Origin: JBCCCJ01 sp039029315
GTDB taxonomy: Bacteria; Bacteroidota; Bacteroidia; J057
Assembly: GCA_039029315.1 (NCBI GenBank)
Contig: JBCCGK010000150.1
Location: forward strand, 1-22,002
Direction of reading: 5' to 3'
DNA: 22,002 nucleotides
This document shows positions 8,019-16,669 of this stretch, piece by piece. How positions within the stretch are numbered: position 1 is the stretch's first letter; each line of letters opens with the position of its first letter. The position numbers were made by a program, and so were the translations under genes. The notes beneath the pieces were generated by a model. The model saw nothing but the letters and a program-made list of their open reading frames with translations. It was not told the DNA's origin and did no database searches.

Positions 8019-9326
8019 CTAATCTGAAGCAGTGTAGATCCAGCGTTTGAAAAAATCTTCTAAATTCTTATTGCTTGATTGTTCCATGGCTCGCTGAAAA
8101 TCAGAAGTTGAAACTGAGCTCCCAAGATGCATTTGTGAATAATACCGAATGCCAGTCCAAAAATCTTCATCTCCCAATTTCTCCTTCAACAGGTGAAGAA
8201 CATACGCGCCTTTGAAATACACCAGATTTCTATCGTCTCCGCTTGGGTTGGTCCACCGATCAAAAACCAGGGCCTTGTCATTGCCTCTGGCTTTGATTTT
8301 CTGATACACATTCCGGTAGGATTCAATATCAGCCATATATTTTTCTGTACCGAACCTGTATTCATTATAAGCAGCAGACATAAACGTCGCGAATCCTTCA
8401 TTGAGCCAAAAATGGGTCCATGTCTCACAACAGATCCTATTGCCCCACCATTGATGCGCCAATTCATGTGAGATAAGATTGGTTTCCGTGCTATCAGATA
8501 GTACGAGTTCCCCATAAGTTCGCTTTAAGACGGAAAATCCTGACATTTCCTGATAGTGGTTCCCGATAAACAGTTGTGAATAGGTGGATTGAGGATAAGG
8601 AACACCAGATTTTTGGACAAAAAAATCTAGCATATTAGCCATCTCCTTACTCATTCCTGCCAACTGAGGAAGAGAATAGGAGGAGGAATAGGAATAAAGA
8701 GTTGCATGTTGGCTCTGTTCCTGGTAGCGAGAAAATGAGCCAATCGCCCACCCATACACATAGGCTGGTGTCGCATAGGCTTGCGTATATGAATGCAAGG
8801 ACCAACCTTCTTTGATTGTTTTCTGTCCTTGAAACTCTCCACTAGCGATACACATCAGGCTGTCGGGAATCAATATATCGATATGGATGGGGGCAAAATC
8901 ACCAGGGGTATCATGACAAACCATCCATTCATTGGTGAAGAAAATAGTATAGGCTTCCATCGGATCAGTCAGAAAGACCAGTCCTTTTCTGGGGTTACCT
9001 TGGTAAGTGATCTGCACTTCCTGTTCTGCTGATGTTCTGTCCTTAAGAGAGAGGCGTAGCTGATTCCCTTCTTGTTTAGAATGATGGATTCCTGCACCTT
9101 TTACTTCCAGAATCTTCAAGGACCCACACTGAAGCCAAACTTCTTTTGATTCAGTTGGAGAGCAAAAGCGGATCGTCACAACTCCCTCAATGGATTGCTC
9201 TTGGAGGTTGGGTGTCAATCGAAGCTGATAAGCCAGTACATCCAACTCCTGGGCTTGCTGAGAAAAAAGATGTACACACGTATGGACCAAAAGAAAAGCT
9301 AGAAGAACATAGGAACGGATGTGCAT
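8019..9326 (-). CDS. Secreted M1-family-like zinc metallopeptidase
   Basis: A 435-residue protein with an N-terminal signal peptide (hydrophobic about 6-20). It follows the M1 plan: an N-terminal beta domain, then a catalytic domain with HELAHQWWGN (287-296) and the third zinc ligand Glu310 exactly 18 residues after the second His (NEGF), as in HExxHx18E gluzincins. Tyr370 in VYFKGAYVL fits the transition-state tyrosine. The exopeptidase motif GxMEN, normally about 25-30 residues before the zinc site, is replaced by QEMSG (259-263), so the substrate amine-binding Glu is missing. At 435 residues it lacks the long C-terminal helical domain of aminopeptidase N. It may therefore be an endopeptidase, or act on blocked peptides. 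Downstream lies the BlaI operon, on the same strand but with its own promoter. Confidence 0.9.
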   Translation of the reverse strand: MHIRSYVLLAFLLVHTCVHLFSQQAQELDVLAYQLRLTPNLQEQSIEGVVTIRFCSPTESKEVWLQCGSLKILEVKGAGIHHSKQEGNQLRLSLKDRTSAEQEVQITYQGNPRKGLVFLTDPMEAYTIFFTNEWMVCHDTPGDFAPIHIDILIPDSLMCIASGEFQGQKTIKEGWSLHSYTQAYATPAYVYGWAIGSFSRYQEQSQHATLYSYSSSYSLPQLAGMSKEMANMLDFFVQKSGVPYPQSTYSQLFIGNHYQEMSGFSVLKRTYGELVLSDSTETNLISHELAHQWWGNRICCETWTHFWLNEGFATFMSAAYNEYRFGTEKYMADIESYRNVYQKIKARGNDKALVFDRWTNPSGDDRNLVYFKGAYVLHLLKEKLGDEDFWTGIRYYSQMHLGSSVSTSDFQRAMEQSSNKNLEDFFKRWIYTASD

Positions 9327-9438
9327 TGATAAGAAATAAACGATTGGAGAATAAGTCCTTTAGGGACGAATGGAATCAGAGAGGAAGCAAAAAGATCCTC
9401 AAGTCTTCCTATTCTGATCCTGGCCGCCAAGGGAGTCA

Positions 9439-9948
9439 TCAATTGATAGAAGCTCCCGAAAAAATGATCAGATTGCCTGTTGGGGGGCGATTGTCCGTGA
9501 GGTTCTCATCAAAATACTCAAAGGCAGCATTCCCGGCACCATCAAACATAATGGTGAATCGTTTGTTGACCACCCCATTGGTTTCCTGAACCAGACTGAA
9601 ATCCTGCTGATCCTCATAGGTGAAGGCATGATCAGACAGCGCATTGATTCTTGCTATATTCTGACTGCCAGAGATATTGAACTGATTGCTGTTTCCAATC
9701 TGATTGACATAGAAGGTGTCCTGTTGGCTCATCAAGGTATCTCTGTTTCCCTGAATCCCGGTCAAATTGCCATCCTGATCCAGAATTTCTTCAAATCCCC
9801 ATTTCTCTGCCACAGTTTCCCCTACATATATACCTGAAATAGGACTGAGGTCTGCCTTCTTGCAAGAAATCAGGCTACATATCCCAATAAGGACTGCAAG
9901 ACGGATGAGTAGATTTGTTTGTTGAAAAAAAAGATTGAAGTAGGTCAT
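9439..9948 (-). CDS. Small exported lipoprotein of unknown function
   Basis: The frame is open further upstream, but the start at 9948 gives a proper signal: hydrophobic residues about 13-27 ending in the lipobox LISC with Cys29, followed by KK. The mature part (about 140 residues) begins SPISGIYVGETVAEKW and is rich in Asn, Gln and Asp with no cysteine or recognisable catalytic motif; the GIY/GxY opening resembles small Bacteroidota lipoproteins with a beta-barrel or sandwich fold. It shares strand with the M1 peptidase 112 bases downstream, so they may be co-transcribed. No function can be assigned. Confidence 0.75.
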   Translation of the reverse strand: MTYFNLFFQQTNLLIRLAVLIGICSLISCKKADLSPISGIYVGETVAEKWGFEEILDQDGNLTGIQGNRDTLMSQQDTFYVNQIGNSNQFNISGSQNIARINALSDHAFTYEDQQDFSLVQETNGVVNKRFTIMFDGAGNAAFEYFDENLTDNRPPTGNLIIFSGASIN

Positions 9949-9969
9949 TGATCTATATGTTTGTTTGGC

Positions 9970-9988
9970 CATGACAATGCTTGTCATG
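9970..9988. promoter_or_regulatory. 8-3-8 inverted repeat before the lipoprotein gene
   Basis: CATGACAA TGC TTGTCATG is a perfect dyad of 8 bp arms, centred about 31 bases before the lipoprotein start. It looks like a dimer-binding operator or a leader hairpin. If an earlier start (9987) were used it would be coding, which is less likely because the signal peptide would become very long. Confidence 0.35.
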
Positions 9989-10029
9989 AAAATTCTCTGT
10001 TTCAAATAAGAAAATCTCCTTATCAGAAT

Positions 10030-10037
10030 CAAAGATA
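10030..10037 (-). promoter_or_regulatory. Possible -7 box (TATCTTTG) for the lipoprotein gene
   Basis: On the minus strand TATCTTTG matches TAnnTTTG, about 80 bases before the chosen start at 9948. It would put the inverted repeat at 9970-9988 inside the leader. No convincing -33 element is seen, so this is tentative. Confidence 0.3.
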
Positions 10038-10152
10038 GGACGCTATTTTCAGAGAATCTATCTGAGCTTGATATGTTGCACCGGCTGCTCAAAAAAGGGT
10101 AAAATCATTCAGCCCACCTGTTACGAAAACGATTCGCACAGATCAGCGTCTC

Positions 10153-10174
10153 CAACATGCTTAAACCCATGTTG
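10153..10174. terminator. Hairpin past the molybdenum hydroxylase gene
   Basis: CAACATG and CATGTTG pair perfectly around an 8-nt loop, and a smaller CGCC/GGCG stem lies at 10187-10200. Both follow the stop of the large subunit on the minus strand within 55 bases. There is no T-run, so terminator function is uncertain. Confidence 0.3.
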
Positions 10175-10207
10175 AAGAATCATACTCGCCACCATAGGCG
10201 AAAGATC

Positions 10208-12472
10208 TTAAGTCAATTTCACAGGCAATTGTGTGATACGGGTCCCAGTAGCCTGATAAATGGCATTGCACAAGGCCGGAATAAATGGAGGAACAGGAGG
10301 TTCTCCTACACCAGTTGGCTTCTCATTGCTCTCAATGATATGCACAGCTGTCTCGTAGGGCGCATCCGTGATCCTTGCCACCAGATAGTCGTGGAAGTTG
10401 TTTTGCTGAACCGCTCCGTCTTTGACAGTGATCTCACTTTTCAGAGCCAGACTTGCACCAAAAGCTGCCCCCCCTTCGAATTGTGCTTTGATCCGTTCCG
10501 GGTTGACCGGAACGCCACAATCTACGGCATAATGGGCCATTGGAATATGGATATTATTATTGGTGTCTACTTCCACCTCTACTACGCAAGCCACATAGGT
10601 CAAAAAGCTTCGATGTGCAGCAAAGCCCATCCCCTTCCGAGCCCCTAATTGTTTGCCCCAACCAGACTGTTCTTTCACAGTTTGGATGACATGCTTGAAT
10701 CGACTGGTACTCCAGGGAAAATCTGCCACCTTTTCATTATAGTTCCAAAATCCATCCACCAGGGCATCAAAATCTATCTCTCTATCCTCTCCTATCAGGT
10801 CGAGAATATTGTCGATGGGGTCCATTCCTCTGGTTTCGGCAATCTTGTCCAACATAGAACCAATCGCAAATCCATGATTGATATTCCCCACAGACCGAAG
10901 CCAGCCGATTCTGATTTGTGCAGGTGCTTCATTGGTTTCGCAACAAACATTCTCGATATTGAATGGCATATCAAGCGCACCCATGCAGAGTTCCAGATTA
11001 GAAGCAATTTTGTTCTCAGCACTAGCAGTTCCACCGATGGGAGGAAAGAGGGAACGATGTAGCCAGGCATTGACCTGATTGTTTTCATCAATTCCGACCT
11101 TCATATGTTGCGCACAGAGAAAGTGATAAAAGCCATTCTGGATGTCTTCTTCTCTTGTCCAGAGGAGTTTTACGGGCGCACCTGCTTCGCGGGAAGCCAG
11201 GGCCGCTTCCACAGCAAAGTCAGGTTTTGATTTTCTGCCAAATGCTCCCCCCAATAAGCTTACATTGACACGGACGCGTCCCTCGTCTATGCCCAGGGCA
11301 CCAGCTACCGCACGTCTTGTCCATTGCGGATCTTGCACGGGTGCCCATAGCTCGCAGGTATTGTCCTCTTTATAGTGTGCCACAGCCGAAGGCGTCTCCA
11401 TGGGAGAATGCACAAAGTGTGGAACCAGATAGTCAGATTCGATGACCTTCTCACTGCTTTTTAGCGCGGATTTGATCGCGCCTTGTTCGCGCTTGATTTG
11501 TCCGTTTCTTTTGCTCTTATTTTGCAATTGTTTCAGATAGGCCACAGAGTCGTACCTGGCATTTTTTCCCTTGGCCCAGCTGACTTGTAGCGCTTCCTTG
11601 CCTTTGAGGGCAGTCCAGGTATCATCGGCGATTACCACCACCCCTCCCATAGGCGCATCATGTCCTGTTGGGAAGCCCGGCGCATCGATTTGGAACACTT
11701 TCTGGACACCGGGGATTTTCATGGCCTCGGTATCATCATAGGACTCGATGCCAGCCCCTGTTTCTGGGTTGCGTGCGATTACAGCTACCTTTGCTCCCGG
11801 AATTTGGGTATCAAACCCAAAGGTCGCCTTCCCGGTGACAATGTCTTCCAGATCGTAAATAGAAGTTTTCTTTGTGATATAGCGGAATTCCTCTGGCGAT
11901 TTGAGCCGAATTTGGCTTTCATCAGGGATCGGTAAATCACCTGCCTTTTCTGCCAAATATCCGTAGCCAAATACCTTGCCCGATGTATGGACCACTCGAT
12001 GATTGTCAGCTGTACACTCTGATACGTCCACTCCCCATTCTCTTGCTGCGATTTGTTCCAGCATGAGGCGAACCGTTGCGCCAGCCTTTCTCAGTTGAGG
12101 ATAGAACATCCGGATACTATAGGAACCATCTGTATTTTGGTCCCCATATTGTTTGTCTCCAACTGCCTGAACAATGCTGACCTGCTCCCAATCTGCTTCC
12201 ATCTCGTCTGCCATGACAAGGGGCAGGCTGGTCCGAATACCGGTTCCCATTTCTGAGCGATGCGCAATCAGGCTCACTTCGCCAGATCCATTGATGCTGA
12301 TAAAGAGATTGGGGGCAAAATTAGCAGCAGGGTTTCCGGTCAAAAATTTGGGCTTGGGATCACACCCCAACTGTACACCCAATAAGAGACCGCCAGTACT
12401 CCATGCAGCTGTTTTGAGAAAATCTCTTCTGTCTACCTTGAAGATTTGATTCTTGTGTGAAGGAGTATGCAT
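10208..12472 (-). CDS. Molybdopterin-binding subunit of an aldehyde oxidase / isoquinoline 1-oxidoreductase-type hydroxylase
   Basis: A 754-residue large subunit of the xanthine oxidase family. The ATG at 12472, one base after the stop of the 2Fe-2S gene, is chosen over a GTG at 12529 because it puts the twin-arginine signal (DRRDFLK, Arg15-Arg16, then a hydrophobic stretch) near the N-terminus; the enzyme should be folded in the cytoplasm and exported by Tat. A Cys follows the signal (QLGC), so lipid anchoring is possible. GGAFGRKSKPD and GWLRSVGN are molybdopterin-contact motifs of the IorB branch, and GVGEPPVPP near the C-terminus carries the catalytic Glu (about 724). The family hydroxylates aldehydes or N-heterocycles with water. 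No FAD subunit gene is adjacent, so electrons probably pass to a cytochrome or quinone. Exact substrate unknown. Confidence 0.92.
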   Translation of the reverse strand: MHTPSHKNQIFKVDRRDFLKTAAWSTGGLLLGVQLGCDPKPKFLTGNPAANFAPNLFISINGSGEVSLIAHRSEMGTGIRTSLPLVMADEMEADWEQVSIVQAVGDKQYGDQNTDGSYSIRMFYPQLRKAGATVRLMLEQIAAREWGVDVSECTADNHRVVHTSGKVFGYGYLAEKAGDLPIPDESQIRLKSPEEFRYITKKTSIYDLEDIVTGKATFGFDTQIPGAKVAVIARNPETGAGIESYDDTEAMKIPGVQKVFQIDAPGFPTGHDAPMGGVVVIADDTWTALKGKEALQVSWAKGKNARYDSVAYLKQLQNKSKRNGQIKREQGAIKSALKSSEKVIESDYLVPHFVHSPMETPSAVAHYKEDNTCELWAPVQDPQWTRRAVAGALGIDEGRVRVNVSLLGGAFGRKSKPDFAVEAALASREAGAPVKLLWTREEDIQNGFYHFLCAQHMKVGIDENNQVNAWLHRSLFPPIGGTASAENKIASNLELCMGALDMPFNIENVCCETNEAPAQIRIGWLRSVGNINHGFAIGSMLDKIAETRGMDPIDNILDLIGEDREIDFDALVDGFWNYNEKVADFPWSTSRFKHVIQTVKEQSGWGKQLGARKGMGFAAHRSFLTYVACVVEVEVDTNNNIHIPMAHYAVDCGVPVNPERIKAQFEGGAAFGASLALKSEITVKDGAVQQNNFHDYLVARITDAPYETAVHIIESNEKPTGVGEPPVPPFIPALCNAIYQATGTRITQLPVKLT

Positions 12473-12473
12473 A

Positions 12474-12932
12474 TTATACGTGTTTTGCGGCGCTCTTGAT
12501 GGCGCGTCTGATTCTAACATAGGTACCACATCGACAAATATTCCCTACCATTGCGGCATCAATATCCGCATCCGTGGGATTGGGGTTCTTTTCTAACAAG
12601 GCAATGGCAGACATGATTTGTCCACTCTGACAAAACCCACATTGCGGAACATCCTCTTCGATCCAGGCTTTTTGGACAGGATGAAGTTCGGATTCTCCTA
12701 CTCCTTCGATGGTCATGATGGATTTGCCTTCGAGTGCAGAAACCGGAAGACTGCAAGAGCGAACAGCACTGCCGTCCAGATGGACAGTACAGGCGCCACA
12801 AAGGGCTTTGCCACATCCATATTTGGTGCCAGTAAGGGTGAGTTTGTCTCGCAACACCCATAATAAGGGGGTGTCGGGCAAGGCGTCGACCTCTACTTCT
12901 TTGTTATTGATTCGTAGTCGAAAGGTTGCCAT
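12474..12932 (-). CDS. 2Fe-2S subunit of the molybdenum hydroxylase
   Basis: A 152-residue ferredoxin-type subunit. The N-terminal half holds the plant-type cluster motif with Cys40, Cys45, Cys48 and Cys60 (YGCGKALCGACTVHLDG); the C-terminal helical half holds the second cluster with CGFC (98-101) and CRC (133-135). This two-cluster layout is that of CoxS/IorA-type small subunits, which carry electrons from the molybdenum site. It has no signal peptide of its own and would be exported with the Tat-bearing large subunit, whose gene begins one base after its stop. The tight spacing indicates a bicistronic unit. Confidence 0.95.
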   Translation of the reverse strand: MATFRLRINNKEVEVDALPDTPLLWVLRDKLTLTGTKYGCGKALCGACTVHLDGSAVRSCSLPVSALEGKSIMTIEGVGESELHPVQKAWIEEDVPQCGFCQSGQIMSAIALLEKNPNPTDADIDAAMVGNICRCGTYVRIRRAIKSAAKHV

Positions 12933-13173
12933 GTATAGAAAGCTTAGTAGTGATGTAATCGTAAATTCATGAGCCGAACAAGCGAAATATACAGAATTCT
13001 GGTATGATCACTAACAATGAGAGTGGTTTTTTGGCCAGAAGGAAATAGAGAACAACTGACCCTGAGGAGAATCCCCTGTAGGTCGAGTCACAAGCGCTCC
13101 CTCCTATGCCCTATCGATTAATCGACTATTTGGATAGATGGAGATGGATATTCCCTGAACGATCAATTTCGGG
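12933..13173. other. Intergenic spacer with a 12-bp palindrome
   Basis: A 241-base gap between the PQQ dehydrogenase stop and the 2Fe-2S subunit start, long enough to hold a separate promoter for the hydroxylase. GAAATATA at 12984-12991 (TATATTTC on the minus strand) is one base off the -7 consensus. TCGATTAATCGA at 13114-13125 is a perfect palindrome of unknown role. No convincing ORF is seen. Confidence 0.35.
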
Positions 13174-15273
13174 CTACTGGCTGTTGCGCAGCACTTCGAC
13201 ACTGGATAGCACAAATTGCTTGATATCTTCTACTTGTTGGCCATCCAGCCGCCCTTCAAATACAGGCATTCCGTTGTGAAGCAATAGACCCTTGAGTACA
13301 TAGTCCTCAAAATTTTGATAGACCCCTGGATTGGAATAAGCCAAATCCGGGAAAATTCCCCCACCCATGCCGGCCATTCCATGACAGCGCTGACAATAGA
13401 TCCCATAAAGTACTTGTCCATTGGCGATGGATTCAGCAGATCCACTGACGGCTAGTTCAATCAGGGTTTTGGGGGGAGAAGAAACAGGATACTCGGGCAT
13501 GCTAGCCTTGCCACCCAATGCAAAGGTATATAAGGTGCCTGGATTGATAGTTTCAGTGGATTTGGTATGAAATCCACCGATTCCTCCCCAGCCAACAGCG
13601 ATGGTGATATACTGCACATCATCCACCATATAGCTTATGGGGGAGCCAATAATTCCCGTTTTTAGATCCTGTTTCCAAAGATTTTCACCCGTTTTTGCAT
13701 CGAAGGCATAGAAGAAGCCATCTCCGCTTCCCTGAAAAACCAGGTCGGCAGCTGTTGCCAATACTCCGGAATTCCAAATGTCCTGATGAACGACCCGCCA
13801 TTTTTCTTTTTGTTCGGCTGGGTCCCAGGCGATCAATCGTCCTTCCATCAGGGGAGGGGTGGTATCTTGCCTGATTGGCAGGCGAGGGTCCATGCCCGTA
13901 CCGAGGTTCCAAATCAAAGCTGTGGTATCATACACCCAATTGGGATCATTTCCATACTGATGAGCGATGTGATGGGTAGGAATATAGACCAAATTGTGCG
14001 TCCGATTGAAAGCCATCGGTTGCCAATTGTGCCCCCCGCCAGGGCCTGGGAAGATGACAGCATTGACATCCTGATATCGGCTAAAATCTGTCTCAATAGG
14101 TCTTCCTGTAGTCAGGTCTACTTTTTGAGCCCAGTTGAGATAGATGTATGGTTCAGCAGAAATCAAGCTTCCATCTGTTCGATCAAGTACATAAAAGAAC
14201 CCATTCTTCGGCGCTTGCATGATGACTTGTCTGACCTGACCCTCAATTGTAAGATCTGCCAACATCAGGTGTTGGGTGGCTGTATAATCCCAGGTATCTC
14301 CGGGGGTCGTTTGATAGTACCAGATCAATTCCCCATTGTCTGGGTTGATGGCCAGGATAGAAGATACATATAGATTGTCTCCTCCTTTTGGACTTCGGTA
14401 GTCGCGATTCCAGGGAGAGCCATTGCCTGTTCCTACATACAGAAGGTTCAAGGCAGGATCATAAGCCATGGCGTCCCAGGCCGTTCCTCCTCCGCCATAT
14501 TTCCACCATTCGCCATCCCAGCTTTTGGCGGCAGCTTCCATGGCTGGGGATTCAAATCCTTTGGCTGGATCGCCCGGAACGGTATAAAATCGCCATTGCT
14601 GTTCGCCTGAATGTGCATCGTAGGCTGTGATATACCCTCGAACCCCATATTCAGCACCTCCATTTCCGATGATCACCTTGCCATTCACGACTCTTGGCGC
14701 TCCTGTGATGGTATAAGCTTTGGTGGTGTCTACTGTCTGCTGTTCCCAGCTAATTGATCCAGTGGCTGCATCCAGGGCAATTAATTTGCCATTGAGTGTT
14801 CCCAGGAATACCTTCCCTTCATAGATCGCTACTCCCCGATTCACTACATCGCAGCAGGCCTTTTCCCCATATGCTTTCGGAACCTTGGGATCAAATTCCC
14901 AGATCGTCTCTCCTTTCCGGACATCGACAGCCACAACTTTGCTCCAGGGCAGGCTGAGATACAAGATGCCATTGACCACCAAAGGTGTTGCTTCTATGCC
15001 TCTTTTTGTCCCGACATTGAGACTCCAGACCAATCCCAGTTGCTCAATGTTCTCTTTGTTAATGTCAGTCAGTTCACTAAATCGATCTTCTGCGTAATTT
15101 TTTCCATAACTCAGCCAATCTTCTGGTGTCTGATCGGCCATGAGGAGGCGGTGTTTGTCAATTTGCTGTGTATGCTGTTGAATAAAGGCCGTTGATCCAA
15201 CTTCTGGAACCAATTGGCAACTGTGAAGAAGAACGAACAGCAGGCAGGCGGAAAGGGGAGCAGTGAGTTTCAT
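13174..15273 (-). CDS. PQQ-dependent quinohemoprotein dehydrogenase with C-terminal cytochrome c
   Basis: A 699-residue exported protein. The signal ends in LHSC (Cys19), so it is probably a lipoprotein. The eight-bladed quinoprotein propeller shows the adjacent Cys140-Cys141 pair (KACCDVVNRG) that stacks on PQQ, the metal ligand region GFESPAM (Glu241), GTGNGSPWN (Asn284) and the catalytic Asp329 in GDTWDYTATQ. The residue two after this Asp is Thr, not the Asp seen in lanthanide-dependent XoxF-type enzymes, so Ca2+ is expected. A C-terminal cytochrome c domain carries CQRCH (627-631) with Met669 (NGMPVF) as probable axial ligand. Members oxidise primary alcohols to aldehydes and pass electrons to other cytochromes. 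The molybdenum hydroxylase downstream on the same strand could take the aldehyde further. Confidence 0.95.
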   Translation of the reverse strand: MKLTAPLSACLLFVLLHSCQLVPEVGSTAFIQQHTQQIDKHRLLMADQTPEDWLSYGKNYAEDRFSELTDINKENIEQLGLVWSLNVGTKRGIEATPLVVNGILYLSLPWSKVVAVDVRKGETIWEFDPKVPKAYGEKACCDVVNRGVAIYEGKVFLGTLNGKLIALDAATGSISWEQQTVDTTKAYTITGAPRVVNGKVIIGNGGAEYGVRGYITAYDAHSGEQQWRFYTVPGDPAKGFESPAMEAAAKSWDGEWWKYGGGGTAWDAMAYDPALNLLYVGTGNGSPWNRDYRSPKGGDNLYVSSILAINPDNGELIWYYQTTPGDTWDYTATQHLMLADLTIEGQVRQVIMQAPKNGFFYVLDRTDGSLISAEPYIYLNWAQKVDLTTGRPIETDFSRYQDVNAVIFPGPGGGHNWQPMAFNRTHNLVYIPTHHIAHQYGNDPNWVYDTTALIWNLGTGMDPRLPIRQDTTPPLMEGRLIAWDPAEQKEKWRVVHQDIWNSGVLATAADLVFQGSGDGFFYAFDAKTGENLWKQDLKTGIIGSPISYMVDDVQYITIAVGWGGIGGFHTKSTETINPGTLYTFALGGKASMPEYPVSSPPKTLIELAVSGSAESIANGQVLYGIYCQRCHGMAGMGGGIFPDLAYSNPGVYQNFEDYVLKGLLLHNGMPVFEGRLDGQQVEDIKQFVLSSVEVLRNSQ

Positions 15274-15381
15274 ACATTCTCTTTGTGAGACAAGATATAA
15301 AACTCCCTTAACATGAGCATTTTCTATAATATGTGTTGGCTATGCACTGGAATGAAAGCAAGAAGGAATCTGACAAAGGCA

Positions 15382-15810
15382 TTAGTCTCCATTTGATAAG
15401 GGGGAGAGGCTATTTTCATTTACGAGATAGGTATGAGACATACGCTCCAGCACACTTCTTTTGTGTTGAAAGAAAGGAATGCCAAACAAGGGATTCAGTC
15501 GGCAGAGGCTTCGGATCAAAATCTGCTTGATACGAGCTGGCTGCCCTTTATTGTTGACAATGGTGGTCTGATTCAGGAATTGTCCGGGGCTCTTGCCAAC
15601 TGTCAATTCAAAGAAAAGGAAATACAGAATATAAATACCAAGTAGCCCTAGGATTTGTACATAGCCCCAATCTTCCACAGATCCATAATGTTGCTCCATG
15701 GTGAATAGATACATCAAACTGATGGCGCTGATGATGAGTCCGTCGAAGTAATTCTGGCGAAAACGGGTTTTGCTGTCGATGAGTGAGAAAGATGAACTGG
15801 TTCTGGTCAT
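15382..15810 (-). CDS. RDD-family membrane protein
   Basis: A 142-residue protein with two membrane helices (about 24-38 and 50-70). It has the features of the RDD family: an N-terminal R...D segment (TRFRQNYFDGLI), the central loop GKSPGQFLNQTTIVNNKGQPA and the following IRSLCRLNP. RDD proteins are widespread, small, poorly understood membrane proteins; some have been linked to ion transport. It lies between the PQQ dehydrogenase and another membrane protein on the same strand, but the gaps (108 and 124 bases) and an intervening hairpin suggest separate transcripts. No specific function can be given. Confidence 0.85.
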   Translation of the reverse strand: MTRTSSSFSLIDSKTRFRQNYFDGLIISAISLMYLFTMEQHYGSVEDWGYVQILGLLGIYILYFLFFELTVGKSPGQFLNQTTIVNNKGQPARIKQILIRSLCRLNPLFGIPFFQHKRSVLERMSHTYLVNENSLSPLSNGD

Positions 15811-15857
15811 GCTTCATTGGTTTGAAGTGGAAAGAAGAGAAAAAGTTCCTGGATGGG

Positions 15858-15900
15858 CCCTCGGCCTGCAGCTTCGGATGATGGCTTGCAGGCCAGAGGG
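15858..15900. terminator. Strong GC-rich hairpin between two membrane-protein genes
   Basis: CCCTC GGCCTGCA (15858-15870) pairs with TGCAGGCC A GAGGG (15887-15900), 13 bp with one bulged A and a 16-nt loop. It lies just past the end of the polytopic membrane protein gene on the minus strand. The nearest T-run on that strand comes about 12 bases later, so it is a plausible but atypical terminator. Confidence 0.45.
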
Positions 15901-15934
15901 GGTGCTCCATACGTCTGAAAAGCGTTCAGATTTA

Positions 15935-16633
15935 TTACAGGTACATCTGGTTTTTTTGACTATTGTTCTTTCCAAAAGCCTTCATTCCGCCAATGCCTAA
16001 CAAAATAAAGGCTGATCCATTTCCGAAATTGGTCGCGATCAGGATCAAGGGAATGATTTGACCCACAAACCCGATGCATCCCAATCCGCAGGAAATTGCG
16101 TTGATCAGGAATCCCCATCTCAGCAAGCGATATGAGGGTAGGTCCGGAAGAATTGGGAAGATACAGACGGAACTCAAACCCAGAAAAAGGGTGTATCCCA
16201 GCATGATAATAGAGAGGATGACGGAATTGGGATAAAACTGGACAAAGTGTGCCAGATCTTCTATGTTTCCCGCTGAAAGATTCCATCGGACAGATGTAAT
16301 CTGAATGAAGTAGCCAAGACTGATCAGGCATGTAGTGATACTGCCAAACTGTAAACTGAGCCTACTCAGAAATCGCCTGTCAGTTTGCACCTGTTCATGC
16401 AGAATCGCGATGAGGACCAGAATGCTGATCGTCAGTGGAATCATGGAAGCCTGAGCGATATGCTTGAGGGTCTGGTCATAGGTCTGACAAGCCTCTGCAT
16501 AAGCTTGTAGGGTCGTCCATGCAGGTGGAGGATGCGTGATAAACAAGCCCATAAAACATCCGCCAAACAGCAGGCTGGACAGCAAAATCACAAGAGCAGA
16601 TATCCACCCAATGGTGGAAGATAACATATTCAT
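15935..16633 (-). CDS. Uncharacterised polytopic membrane protein
   Basis: A 232-residue integral membrane protein with about six hydrophobic helices (roughly 9-33, 65-79, 92-115, 137-162 and a long stretch 170-205 that could be two helices). The conserved-looking segment VQFYPNSVILSIIMLGYTLFLGL lies before and in helix 4. No catalytic, transport or cofactor motif is recognisable, and the tail is short and basic (KAFGKNNSQKN). Its neighbours on the same strand are an RDD protein and, upstream, a doubtful ORF and a DinB-fold protein. I do not recognise the family with confidence. Confidence 0.8.
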   Translation of the reverse strand: MNMLSSTIGWISALVILLSSLLFGGCFMGLFITHPPPAWTTLQAYAEACQTYDQTLKHIAQASMIPLTISILVLIAILHEQVQTDRRFLSRLSLQFGSITTCLISLGYFIQITSVRWNLSAGNIEDLAHFVQFYPNSVILSIIMLGYTLFLGLSSVCIFPILPDLPSYRLLRWGFLINAISCGLGCIGFVGQIIPLILIATNFGNGSAFILLGIGGMKAFGKNNSQKNQMYL

Positions 16634-16669
16634 ATACAGGTATCATTGATGGTGAAACAAAAAAATGGA

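Noticed and set aside
13786..14373. 195-residue plus-strand frame
   Set aside because: Lies wholly antisense within the PQQ dehydrogenase gene, whose motifs are complete.
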